DNA from: Pseudomonadota bacterium
GTDB taxonomy: Bacteria; Myxococcota_A; UBA796; SXON01
Direction of reading: 5' to 3'
NCBI GenBank assembly: GCA_030684355.1
Contig: JAUXTN010000159.1
Location: 39,020-103,019 of the forward strand
Length of the DNA stretch: 64,000 nucleotides
Positions 49,092-59,210 of this stretch are shown here, in pieces. Both the position numbers and the translations under genes were made by a program. A model generated the notes under the pieces. The model saw only the letters and a list, made by a program, of their open reading frames with translations, ran no database searches and was not told the DNA's origin. Every line of letters starts with the position of its first letter. Position 1 is the stretch's first letter.

Positions 49092-52070
49092 CTACCGCCC
49101 ACCGGGCAGGTCGTGGACCCGCATCACCTCGTTGCCTCGCGGGTCGATCACCTTGACCGCCACGCGCCGGTGCGGTCCCGGCGCGAACGGGTGGGACTTC
49201 TTGCCGGCGAACCTCTCGAACGCCTCGGGATCCACGGTGCCCTTGAGCGCGCGCGCGATCTTCTCCCACGCCGAGCGGTCCGGGAAGAACGCCTGCGAGA
49301 CGCAGAACGTGCGACCGTCGTAGTCGATGTCCACGAACCAGGCGGCCACCTTGTCCGCCCCCGTCGGCTGGAGGGTGTTGGTGACGGGGTCGTAGACGTC
49401 CATCCCCTCCATGTGCGCGACGAGCTCTCCACCCCCAGCGTCCTCCACGCGGCTGCGGGGCGAGCCGAAGACCGTGAAGATCTGGCTGTTCGGGGAGTCC
49501 TTCAGCAGGTCCTCGAGTTGCACGTCAGGGCGGATGTGGGCGAGGTGCACGCGGACATCGCGATCCGGGTCGTCCTCGATGAGGCTCGTCGCCTCTGCGT
49601 CGAACGCGAAGCCCGCGACCACCAGGTCGTCGAAACCGCCACGGGCGGCGGCGCGGATCGCCTGCTCGACGGCCCGCGCCGTGACCGGCCCGTACTGCGG
49701 CCCCACCGCGACCGACAAGCGACGAGGCTCCCCCTCACCGGCGACCCACTCGCCCTCCGCCTGCAGCACGCTCCCCGAGCGGCGATCGAGGCGCTCGATC
49801 CGGGCCTGCTTGTTGTTCATGAACCGCACGCCGTCGGCGCGGAGGAGCCGGAGCATCTTCTCGATGTAGGCGTCCGCGTTCGCGGCCTCGTTGCCGTACG
49901 GGGAGTGCGCGCTGTCCGCGACGAAGAGGGGAAGGTCGCCTTCGGGGCTCGCGACCGGCGAGGGCTCGTCGAGCGTGTCGGCCATCGGCTCCACGCCCTC
50001 GACGGTGAACGGCCCGCTCACCCGGAGCACCTTCCGGTCGATCTCCGGCTGATCGACGAGCTCCTCCTGCTCCGCGTTCTTGTCGATGCAGGCCTTGACC
50101 TCGTCCATCTTGGCCCGCCAAGCCGCGCGGTACGCCGCGACCGCGTCCTGCAGTGCCTGCGGCCAGTCGGGATCAGTGTCGAACGGGACCTCCCACCCCT
50201 CCCAACGCTCCTTGGGGAGGAGCCAACGGCGCTCGTCTGCCAGCGTGACGGGGTCGTCAGGATTCTTGGCCTTCCGCTTCGCCTTCAGTTTGTCGTCGAG
50301 CTGCTGGCGCAGCTCAGCCGTCACCAGGGCGAGTGCCGCGTTCGCCCGTTCCAGCAATCCGGTCAGGACGGGGGCGTGCTTCTGGAAGATGGGGTCCAAC
50401 GCCTTGTTCTGGGCGATACTCCCCAGAGTAACGTGCGGGACCGACTTGCTGGCGAAACCTCCGGCCACGCCCTTTGAGGGTTCTCGCAGCTTGAAGTAGT
50501 CGAACGTCGCGGTGAGAATACGTTGGCGAGCCACAAATAGAGCTACGCGGCTGCTATCCACGGTGATCCACCGCCGCCCCCATTGCTCGGCTACGTAGGC
50601 GGTGGTGCCGGAACCACACGTGGGGTCCAACACGAGATCCCCGGGGTCCGTCGTCATCAACATGCATCGTTCGATGACGGCGGGACTTGTTTGAACGACG
50701 TACACCTTCTCGGGGCTGCCTCCTACGTCCGTCCAGATATTGCTGATCTCATAGGCGGGGAAGTCGTCGATGAAGCGCACGTAGTTGATCGACTTGCCGG
50801 TGGACTGGATTCGTTCAGCACCAACCAGGCGATCGAGTCCTTCAACAGTCGTCTTCCAGTGCGCGTGAGCACCTGGGTGGTAAGGCTTCCCCTGAAACGA
50901 GTAGGTCACGGTGGTGGTCGGTCGCGAATCCGCCGAGATCAGGCTGGTCCCTCGGAACGGCCTGCCGTCCTTCGGGATCCGGTCAGGCTGCTCCCGCTCA
51001 CCGCGCGACAGAGATCGGTAGGCACCGCTCGGGGCCATCACCTGGTCGTATCGTCCGCCACTCCCCTCGCCGACACCAACCTGCTTCGTTAGGAACAACT
51101 GCCTGTATTTGTGCTTTGCCTTGTCCCTCGCGTACCAGAGGATGTAGTCAACCACGGTCTTCAGGCCCGAACTCCCGAGCCCGCCAGTCTTCTGCACCAC
51201 GATCTCGGCGACGCAGTTCCCTGGCCCGAACACCTCGTCCATCACCATGCGGACACGATGGACGTTCTCGTCACCGATCTGCATGAAGACGCTGCCCGAC
51301 TCGGTGAGGAGATCCCGGGCGACGCGCAGCCGGTCCCGCAGGTAGGACAGGTAGGTGTGGTACCCGAGCTCCCAAGTGTCGCGGAACGCCTTCACCACCT
51401 CCGGTTCCCGCGTGAGGTCGGACTCCTTGTCCTTGACGTCTCGCTGCCCGACGACCGGCTGGAAGTTCGACGCGAAACGGATGCCGTAGGGCGGGTCCAT
51501 GTAGATCATCTGGACCTTGCCCGCGAGGTTCTCGCGCACGGCGAGGGACGACATCACGGCCAGGCTGTCGCCGAGGACCAGTCGGTTCGACCAGCCCACG
51601 TCGTGCTGGTAGAACTGGACCGCCTCCTTGTAGGACTGCACGGGGTCCGCGAACAGGCTGCGCTGCGGGGTCTGGCGGGCGGCGACCTGGAGGATGGCGC
51701 GAGCGCTCACGCGCTCGTGGATGTGGAGCGCCACGGGGTCCACCTCGACGCGCTTCTTCTCGCGCTTGCCGGACCACTCCAGCCACGGCTCCTCGCGGCG
51801 GAGCGCGTCGGCCAGCAGGCGCACGTCGGCCTCCGACAGCGGACCGGACCGGGCCTTCTGCAAGAGCTCGGGGAGCGCATCGGCGCGGCCGGTCTGATCG
51901 AAGCGCAGGACGGGCGGGAGGTGCGCGTCGTAGGCGTAGACCTGCTTCTTCAGGGTCTCGACCGTTCCACGCCCGGCGAGGCCGGCGGGGGGGTTGTTCT
52001 TCCTCTTCGCGTCGTCGTGCCGGTAGTCGGCGATGTCGGTCGTCGCCGATGGGATCGTCTTCTTCGCCAT
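49092..52070 (-). CDS. Type III-like site-specific adenine methyltransferase
   Basis: 992 aa, ATG 52070. The N-terminal part includes a stretch (YRHDDAKRKNNPPAGL) typical of this methylase family. The beta-class order is seen: catalytic DPPYGIRF (IV) first, then SAM-binding DLVLDPTCGSGTTAYV (I) further on. Target recognition lies between and after them. The C-terminal 300 residues are a beta/alpha domain rich in acidic residues that probably contacts the restriction subunit. It methylates adenine in one strand of the recognition site and directs the helicase-nuclease encoded immediately after it. Confidence 0.92.
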   Translation of the reverse strand: MAKKTIPSATTDIADYRHDDAKRKNNPPAGLAGRGTVETLKKQVYAYDAHLPPVLRFDQTGRADALPELLQKARSGPLSEADVRLLADALRREEPWLEWSGKREKKRVEVDPVALHIHERVSARAILQVAARQTPQRSLFADPVQSYKEAVQFYQHDVGWSNRLVLGDSLAVMSSLAVRENLAGKVQMIYMDPPYGIRFASNFQPVVGQRDVKDKESDLTREPEVVKAFRDTWELGYHTYLSYLRDRLRVARDLLTESGSVFMQIGDENVHRVRMVMDEVFGPGNCVAEIVVQKTGGLGSSGLKTVVDYILWYARDKAKHKYRQLFLTKQVGVGEGSGGRYDQVMAPSGAYRSLSRGEREQPDRIPKDGRPFRGTSLISADSRPTTTVTYSFQGKPYHPGAHAHWKTTVEGLDRLVGAERIQSTGKSINYVRFIDDFPAYEISNIWTDVGGSPEKVYVVQTSPAVIERCMLMTTDPGDLVLDPTCGSGTTAYVAEQWGRRWITVDSSRVALFVARQRILTATFDYFKLREPSKGVAGGFASKSVPHVTLGSIAQNKALDPIFQKHAPVLTGLLERANAALALVTAELRQQLDDKLKAKRKAKNPDDPVTLADERRWLLPKERWEGWEVPFDTDPDWPQALQDAVAAYRAAWRAKMDEVKACIDKNAEQEELVDQPEIDRKVLRVSGPFTVEGVEPMADTLDEPSPVASPEGDLPLFVADSAHSPYGNEAANADAYIEKMLRLLRADGVRFMNNKQARIERLDRRSGSVLQAEGEWVAGEGEPRRLSVAVGPQYGPVTARAVEQAIRAAARGGFDDLVVAGFAFDAEATSLIEDDPDRDVRVHLAHIRPDVQLEDLLKDSPNSQIFTVFGSPRSRVEDAGGGELVAHMEGMDVYDPVTNTLQPTGADKVAAWFVDIDYDGRTFCVSQAFFPDRSAWEKIARALKGTVDPEAFERFAGKKSHPFAPGPHRRVAVKVIDPRGNEVMRVHDLPGGR

Positions 52071-52215
52071 GTCTGCGCGCTCTCCCGGTGGCCGTCGTCG
52101 AGGCTGGCGAGGGTATCACGACGATGATCCCGTACTGGGAGCCGACGACGTCAGGATCTCGTTGGTTCAACTCGCGGGGGCCGGCCGCGCCGCCCGAGCA
52201 GGAGTCCGAGGCCGG

Positions 52216-53334
52216 TCACGGCTTCACGGCGACGAGCCGTGCGAGGATGCCGTCGTCGATGAGCTCCTCCGTGCGGGCGAGCATCCACCGCTTGAATGCC
52301 TCGCCGTGGTCAGCCTCGCCGAGCAGGACGTCGAGCGGCTGGCGCGCGTCGAGGAGGAACCACCACGTCGACGACGCCTCCCGAGCAACCGCGTCCTGTC
52401 GCAGCTCCCAGCGGTGAACGGCGTCCTGGAAGGCGCCGTCGCTCCAGAGGGCCTTGGCCCGCGCGCCCTCGTGGTTGAGGTTCAGCATGAACCGGAGGTC
52501 GGGGACGCCCGCCGAGAGTCGGTCGCGGCTGGTGTTGCCGGCAAACAGTCCGATGAAGAGGCCGAAGTTCTCGCCGTCCTTCCACGGTGGGGGCCACACC
52601 CAGCGCCCGAGCCTCCGATGGGCGTCCTCGATGCCCGGCCTCTCCTTGCCCTCCTTCAACACCCAGCTCGCGCCGGCTGCGGCAAGCCGATGCTGCACGG
52701 CGCTGACGGCGGGCCCGAACCAGTGGCCCACGCGGTCGAAGGCGTCCCAGGCCGGAACGAGTGCGGCGAGGGCAGCAGGATCGAGGTTCGGCATGGCGGT
52801 TCCTACGGCGTCGATCAGGTGACGAAGCTGGCGCCACGCTGAGGGCTCGCCAGGCCAGGAGAGCCTTCGCAGCGCGCCCCAGGTGGTCATGGGGAGCACG
52901 CCGTCGATCACGTAGTCGGCCCCCCACTGGGCGATGGCGGTGACGAGCGCGGCCGGATGCCCGGCGACGTACTGCTGCATCTGCGCGGCCGAAGGGGGCG
53001 CCCAAGGCTTCAGTTCGATGACGAGCTCCTCAAGGCCAGCCCATCGGAGATGGATGTCCGCCCGGCCCTCGGCGGTCACAAGCTGCGTGACCACGGCGGT
53101 CGGGTCCGCGTCCGGGAGCCGATGCCAGGCAGGGTGCGCGACACGGAGCTGCGCCCACACCCCGGGCTCCCCCAGCGCCGCGGCGAGCGCGTCCTCGAGG
53201 AAGCCCTCGTGTGCGACGATCCCGCAGCGCGCGCGGGCGTAGAGCTTGGCGGGGAGGCGGTCGGACCGAGACACGGACCCGACTATCCGCCTGCACTCCC
53301 CGGCGCGCCCGTCCGCGAGCCAGGTGATCGCCAT
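52216..53334 (-). CDS. PD-(D/E)XK-type nuclease-like protein, first gene of defence operon
   Basis: 372 aa, start at 53334. Residues about 90-120 read GRADIHLRWAGLEELVIELK, a D...ExK core of the PD-(D/E)XK fold with a following QMQQY helix. The rest is helical with Trp-rich segments (WVWPPPWKDGENFGLFIGLF; RRLSWPGEPSAWRQLRHL). Similar proteins accompany restriction systems as accessory nucleases or sensors. It is separated from the methylase gene by 145 bp, so it may have its own regulation or be only loosely attached to the operon. Confidence 0.65.
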   Translation of the reverse strand: MAITWLADGRAGECRRIVGSVSRSDRLPAKLYARARCGIVAHEGFLEDALAAALGEPGVWAQLRVAHPAWHRLPDADPTAVVTQLVTAEGRADIHLRWAGLEELVIELKPWAPPSAAQMQQYVAGHPAALVTAIAQWGADYVIDGVLPMTTWGALRRLSWPGEPSAWRQLRHLIDAVGTAMPNLDPAALAALVPAWDAFDRVGHWFGPAVSAVQHRLAAAGASWVLKEGKERPGIEDAHRRLGRWVWPPPWKDGENFGLFIGLFAGNTSRDRLSAGVPDLRFMLNLNHEGARAKALWSDGAFQDAVHRWELRQDAVAREASSTWWFLLDARQPLDVLLGEADHGEAFKRWMLARTEELIDDGILARLVAVKP

Positions 53335-53452
53335 GAGGTAGCGTTGTCCAGCGTCCGGTAGGACCCCACGGCTTGGCGGCCCATCCGCAGGCGATCACGC
53401 CCGAAGCGGCCGAAATGCTACGAGGTGCTATATTCTGCTGCTGAGGTCAGCA

Positions 53453-54007
53453 ATGCCCACGCTCTCCTACGAGAAGTTCGCGAACACCGTGCTCTACCTA
53501 CTCCGGTCGTGTCCAGGCGACACGGGCAAGGTGAAGCTCGTGAAGCTTCTCTACTTCGCCGACTTTGGGCACTACGAGCGCCACGCCAGTCCGATCACAG
53601 GCGTGGACTACGTCGCGCTGCCGATGGGGCCTGTGCCCGACAACTTCGAGGAGTTGTTCGGCCGCCTGGAGCGGGACGGGTTCATCCGGCGCGAGTCCCT
53701 CCCGATCCCGGGGGTGGCCCGGCCGATGGAGGCGTTCGTTCCCGTCGGCTCCTATGACGAGGACTCGTTCACCGCAGACGAGTTGGACAGCCTGACTCGA
53801 GTGGTGGACGCGCATGGGCGCAAGCCCGGGAACGCGCTGGTGAAGCTCTCCCACGAAGAGCAACCGTGGCGCTTCGTCCACGCGGGCGATGAAGCCCGTA
53901 ACGGCAAGCGAATCCCGTACCTGCTCAAGACCTGGGTCCGAGACTTCCCGAACGTCCATGAGCTCGCGCAGGCGCAGCAGTACATCGACGCCCACGCACT
54001 CGCATAG
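53453..54007 (+). CDS. Panacea-domain (DUF4065) antitoxin
   Basis: 184 aa, ATG 53453 with Shine-Dalgarno-like gaggt at 53443-53447 and a TATATT box at 53429-53434. The sequence KLVKLLYFADFGHYERHASP is the Panacea/SocA/GepA core: a short helix, the LLYFAD motif and a Gly/Pro-rich loop (GVDYVALPMGPVP). Panacea proteins neutralise many unrelated toxins in two-gene modules. The gene runs opposite to the defence operon and is followed 12 nt later by a small gene, the standard antitoxin-first layout. Confidence 0.8.
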   Translation: MPTLSYEKFANTVLYLLRSCPGDTGKVKLVKLLYFADFGHYERHASPITGVDYVALPMGPVPDNFEELFGRLERDGFIRRESLPIPGVARPMEAFVPVGSYDEDSFTADELDSLTRVVDAHGRKPGNALVKLSHEEQPWRFVHAGDEARNGKRIPYLLKTWVRDFPNVHELAQAQQYIDAHALA

Positions 54008-54019
54008 GGGTCCACCAGA

Positions 54020-54319
54020 ATGCCCGTCGCAGCCCCCGAGGTCAGGCGTTTGCCTGCCTTCACTGCCGCCCTGCAGCAAGCGCAGGAGGTAGCCCCTGAT
54101 GTCGCCGAAGTCGTGGACGACCTCGTCTATGCCCTCTGCTTCGATGATGTCCCGCTGGCGCCAGTTCCGGGACGCCCAGGGTGGTTCGCGCAGAACATCC
54201 ATGTCCCCGCCGCTGCGGGCGGTGTAGCGAAGTTCCTTGTCGTCTTCCAGAAGACGCCCTCGGTCGAGACCAATTGGGCGACTCCGCCCTTCACCGTGAC
54301 GCTCGCCGGCCTTCTGTAG
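54020..54319 (+). CDS. Candidate toxin partner of the Panacea antitoxin
   Basis: 99 aa, ATG 54020, 12 nt after the antitoxin stop. Beta-rich C-terminal half (GWFAQNIHVPAAAGGVAKFL; VVFQKTPSVETNWATPPFTV) after a helical start (FTAALQQAQEVAPDVAEVVD). No recognised toxin fold; size and position fit a RelE-like or ribosome-targeting toxin. Toxicity is inferred only from the Panacea pairing. Its stop is 23 bp from the recombinase upstream site at 54343. Confidence 0.55.
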   Translation: MPVAAPEVRRLPAFTAALQQAQEVAPDVAEVVDDLVYALCFDDVPLAPVPGRPGWFAQNIHVPAAAGGVAKFLVVFQKTPSVETNWATPPFTVTLAGLL

Positions 54320-54342
54320 GCGGACTCCGAATAGCCTGCGGG

Positions 54343-54364
54343 CGTTATGTAAGGTACAACCTAC
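54343..54364 (+). repeat. Recombinase-upstream site, copy 2
   Basis: 22-bp sequence starting cgttatgtaaggtacaac, 17 nt upstream of ATG 54382. It matches the inverted copy at 17668-17689 at 21 of 22 positions; the one difference breaks the TGTAC/GTACA dyad seen in copy 1. See the paired-site finding. Confidence 0.6.
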
Positions 54365-54381
54365 ACACACCCCGCCGCGCC

Positions 54382-56040
54382 ATGCCCCCAGCCTCTCGCC
54401 GTCCCCCGTCCCCGAACGGCGCTGTGCCCGCGAACGCCGACCGTCGCCCGAATCGCTCGGCCACCCAGCGCCCGGCCGCGCCGCCCGCGCCGCCCCGCAC
54501 CCACGCCGTCCTCTACGCCCGCGTCTCGTCGAAGGACCAGGAGAAGGAGGGCTTCTCCATCCCGGCGCAGCAGAAGCTCCTCCGCGGCTACGCCGAGGAG
54601 CGGGGGCTCCGCATCGTCGAGGAGTTCGTCGACATCGAGACGGCCAAGAAGGCGGGCAGGACGAACTTCGAGAAGATGCTGGCGTGGCTCAAGAAGAACA
54701 AGGCCACCTGCAACACCATCCTCGTCGAGAAGACCGACCGGCTCTACCGGAACCTCAAGGACTGGGTCACCCTCGACGACCTGCGCCTCGACATCCACCT
54801 CGTGAAAGAGGGCGTGCTGCTGTCCGACGAGTCGCGCTCGTCCGAGAAGTTCATGCACGGGATCAAGGTGTTGATGGCCAAGAACTACATCGACAACCTC
54901 GCCGAAGAGGCGACGAAGGGCATGAAGGAGAAGGCGTCGCAGGGCATCTGGCCCTCGAAGGCCCCGCTCGGCTACCGGAACTGCGTGCGCCCGGACGGCA
55001 AGCGGGGGATCGAGGTCGACCCCGACTCCGCCCCGATGATCACCAAGCTGTTCGAAGAGGCCGCGACCGGCAACGCCTCCATCCCGCTCCTCGCGGACTT
55101 CGCCAACACGTCCGGCCTGCGGATGCGGAAGAGCGGCAACAAGATCCACGTCAGCACCATGCACCGCATCCTGCGGAACCCCTTCTACATGGGCGAGTAC
55201 CAGTGGCACGGCGAGTGGATCGTCGGCACCCACAAGCCCCTCGTGACCCGGGTGCTCTGGGAGCGCGTCCAGACGGTCATCGACGGCCGCTACCAGCACC
55301 AGCGCGACAAGGAGCGCCTCAACACCTTCGCGTTCACGGGGCTCATCACCTGCGGCCACTGCGGGTGCGCGCTCTCCGCGACGATCCACAAGGAGAAGTA
55401 CATCTACTACAAGTGCACGGGGTTCAAGGGAGACTGCGGCGAGAAGTATGCGCGCGAGGAGGTCATCGCCGAGCAGTTCACGAAGGCCCTGGCGTCGATC
55501 AGCTTCAGCGCCGCGACGCTCCAGCTCATGCGCGACTCCCTCCGCTCCAGCTTCGACGACGAGCAGGCGTACCACTCCGAGGCGGTCACCCGGCTCCAGG
55601 ACGAGTGCACGAAGATCCAGAAGCGCATCGACCAGATGTACCTGGACAAGCTCGACGGCGTGGTCGACGCCGACTTCTTCACGCGGCACTCCGGCGAGTG
55701 GCGGGAGAAGCAGCGGGCCCTGCGGCACCAGATCGAGGACCACGAGCGGGCCAACCAGGCGTACCTCGACGAGGGGATCATGCTCCTGGAGCTGGCGCAC
55801 GAGGCTCCGCGCATGTTCGCAGGGCAGCCCCCGGACGAGCAGCGGAAGCTCCTCGGATTCCTACTTCTCAACTCGACGTGGGCGAACGGCACGCTCACCG
55901 TCACGTGGCGGCAACCATTCAGCCTCATTGCTGAATCCGACATCGCCCGTCGTAACGAAGGGGCCGCTCCAGAGGGCTCCGAAGCGACCCCTTCCTGTTT
56001 GGTGATCCCAACGGGATTTGAACCCGTGTCGCCGAGATGA
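54382..56040 (+). CDS. Large serine recombinase (island integrase)
   Basis: 552 aa from ATG 54382. A Pro/Arg-rich leader of about 40 residues precedes the resolvase domain: VLYARVSSKDQ with nucleophile Ser49, then FVDIETAKKAGRTNFEKM and EKTDRLYRN. Next is the recombinase domain (KEKASQGIWPSKAPLGYRN; MHRILRNPFYMGEYQW), then a zinc ribbon (CGHCGCALS...YYKCTG) and a C-terminal coiled coil. This is the normal large serine integrase layout. The last roughly 30 codons run over the tRNA-Glu terminator (55958-55993) and into tRNA-Glu antisense, where the stop falls. The original 3' end was therefore probably defined differently or replaced on integration. Confidence 0.92.
   Translation: MPPASRRPPSPNGAVPANADRRPNRSATQRPAAPPAPPRTHAVLYARVSSKDQEKEGFSIPAQQKLLRGYAEERGLRIVEEFVDIETAKKAGRTNFEKMLAWLKKNKATCNTILVEKTDRLYRNLKDWVTLDDLRLDIHLVKEGVLLSDESRSSEKFMHGIKVLMAKNYIDNLAEEATKGMKEKASQGIWPSKAPLGYRNCVRPDGKRGIEVDPDSAPMITKLFEEAATGNASIPLLADFANTSGLRMRKSGNKIHVSTMHRILRNPFYMGEYQWHGEWIVGTHKPLVTRVLWERVQTVIDGRYQHQRDKERLNTFAFTGLITCGHCGCALSATIHKEKYIYYKCTGFKGDCGEKYAREEVIAEQFTKALASISFSAATLQLMRDSLRSSFDDEQAYHSEAVTRLQDECTKIQKRIDQMYLDKLDGVVDADFFTRHSGEWREKQRALRHQIEDHERANQAYLDEGIMLLELAHEAPRMFAGQPPDEQRKLLGFLLLNSTWANGTLTVTWRQPFSLIAESDIARRNEGAAPEGSEATPSCLVIPTGFEPVSPR
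55958..55993 (-). terminator. Terminator-like hairpin downstream of tRNA-Glu
   Basis: Minus strand stem AAGGGGTCGCT/AGCGGCCCCTT (11 bp with one G-T pair, 14-base loop), starting 6 nt after the tRNA-Glu CCA and followed by TTCGTT. The T tract is short. It sits inside the 3' end of the convergent recombinase gene. Confidence 0.55.
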
Positions 56041-56077
56041 AAACCCGGTGTCCTGGGCCAGACTAGACGATGGGATC
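56000..56077 (-). tRNA. tRNA-Glu (anticodon TTC)
   Basis: 78 nt including encoded CCA. Acceptor pair GATCCCA/TGGGATC, D-stem with GTCTAGTCTGG, anticodon stem CCGGG/CTCGG around loop TTTTCAT (anticodon TTC), T-arm ACGGG-TTCAAAT-CCCGT. The gene is intact and lies at the right border of the mobile island. Its 3' end is the presumed integration point. Confidence 0.95.
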
Positions 56078-56084
56078 TGGCAAA

Positions 56085-56160
56085 TGGTGGGCCGCGCGGG
56101 ACTTGAACCCGCGACCCACGGATTAAAAGTCCGGTGCTCTACCGACTGAGCTAGCGGCCC
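56085..56160 (-). tRNA. tRNA-Lys (anticodon TTT)
   Basis: 76 nt including encoded CCA. Acceptor GGGCCGC/GCGGCCC, GCTCAGTCGGTAGAGC D-arm, anticodon loop CTTTTAA (anticodon TTT), T-arm GCGGG-TTCAAGT-CCCGC. It precedes tRNA-Glu by 7 nt in the same transcript and follows the purA stop by 20 nt. Confidence 0.96.
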
Positions 56161-56180
56161 GGCCCGAGCCACCTATCGGC

Positions 56181-58511
<2,331 letters not shown>

Positions 58512-58715
58512 CGTCCGAACTTGGAGGATGGTCGGTTACCCCCCGAGTTCGGACGGATAGAGCGTCTGAAGTCGGAGGATGGTCGGTTACCCCCCGACTT
58601 CGGACGGAAATACCGTCCGAACTCGGAGGATGAACGGTTACCCCGCCAGTTCGGACGGGGATAGCGTCCGAACTCCGGGGATGGTCGGTTACCCCGCCAG
58701 TTCGGACGGAAGCGC
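58512..58715. repeat. Four tandem 51-bp hairpin repeats
   Basis: Units begin at 58512, 58563, 58614 and 58665, exactly 51 bp apart. Each has arms CGTCCGAACT.../...AGTTCGGACG (10-13 bp) around the loop core ggatggtcggttacccc. Unit 2 changes C to G in the left arm and G to C in the right arm (GAAGTCGG/CCGACTTC), so pairing is preserved. The in-frame peptides are low complexity, so the conserved feature is the nucleic-acid hairpin. Confidence 0.85.
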
Positions 58716-59210
58716 GTCGAGATCGGAACGGTCCGACCTCCACACGCCGCGTCGGTGACGACGTCGCGGGGCACCGACCCCCACCTGAGTGGCCAAGCGT
58801 GAATAAGCCGTTGCTGGCCGCGAAAGCGGTCCGGCAACCTTGAACTGCGCAGCCCCGTCGAAAGACCGCGCCCTCCGACCCGCACCCGGCGAACGGCCCC
58901 GACCTCGCTCGGCGTCACGGACGAACGCCCACTTTCCGGGAGCGCCACGCCCGGGGCGCGGGTCGCCCCCCTGGCGCGCGGAGAGATCGTGGCCGACTCG
59001 GTCTTTCGAGGCGGCTGCGCACCCGCGAGCAGTCTTTCGACGGGACCACGCTCGCGACGCACCCGGCGTCTCGCGAAGGCGCCGTCAGCTCCCGGGCGAC
59101 CGGCTTCCGAGCCAACGGCTCCCCTACCTACGCAATGCGGGCCCACGCCTGCGGGAGCCGCGCTCATCGCCCCCTGATCCGGCCCCCCACCAACCCCGCC
59201 AACCCCAACC
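58716..59210. other. Intergenic region, no gene seen
   Basis: About 500 bases downstream of the J-domain/TPR gene stop. Frames present are Arg/Pro/Ala-rich with no start signal or recognised motif. No strong terminator is visible; nothing further can be supported. Confidence 0.5.

Noticed and set aside
54361..55800. Minus-strand frame opposite the large serine recombinase
   Set aside because: Shadow with Leu/Val/Glu repeats; the recombinase motifs are on the plus strand.
58512..58715. Possible CRISPR array
   Set aside because: Units are contiguous 51-bp repeats without unique spacers, and no cas genes are present.
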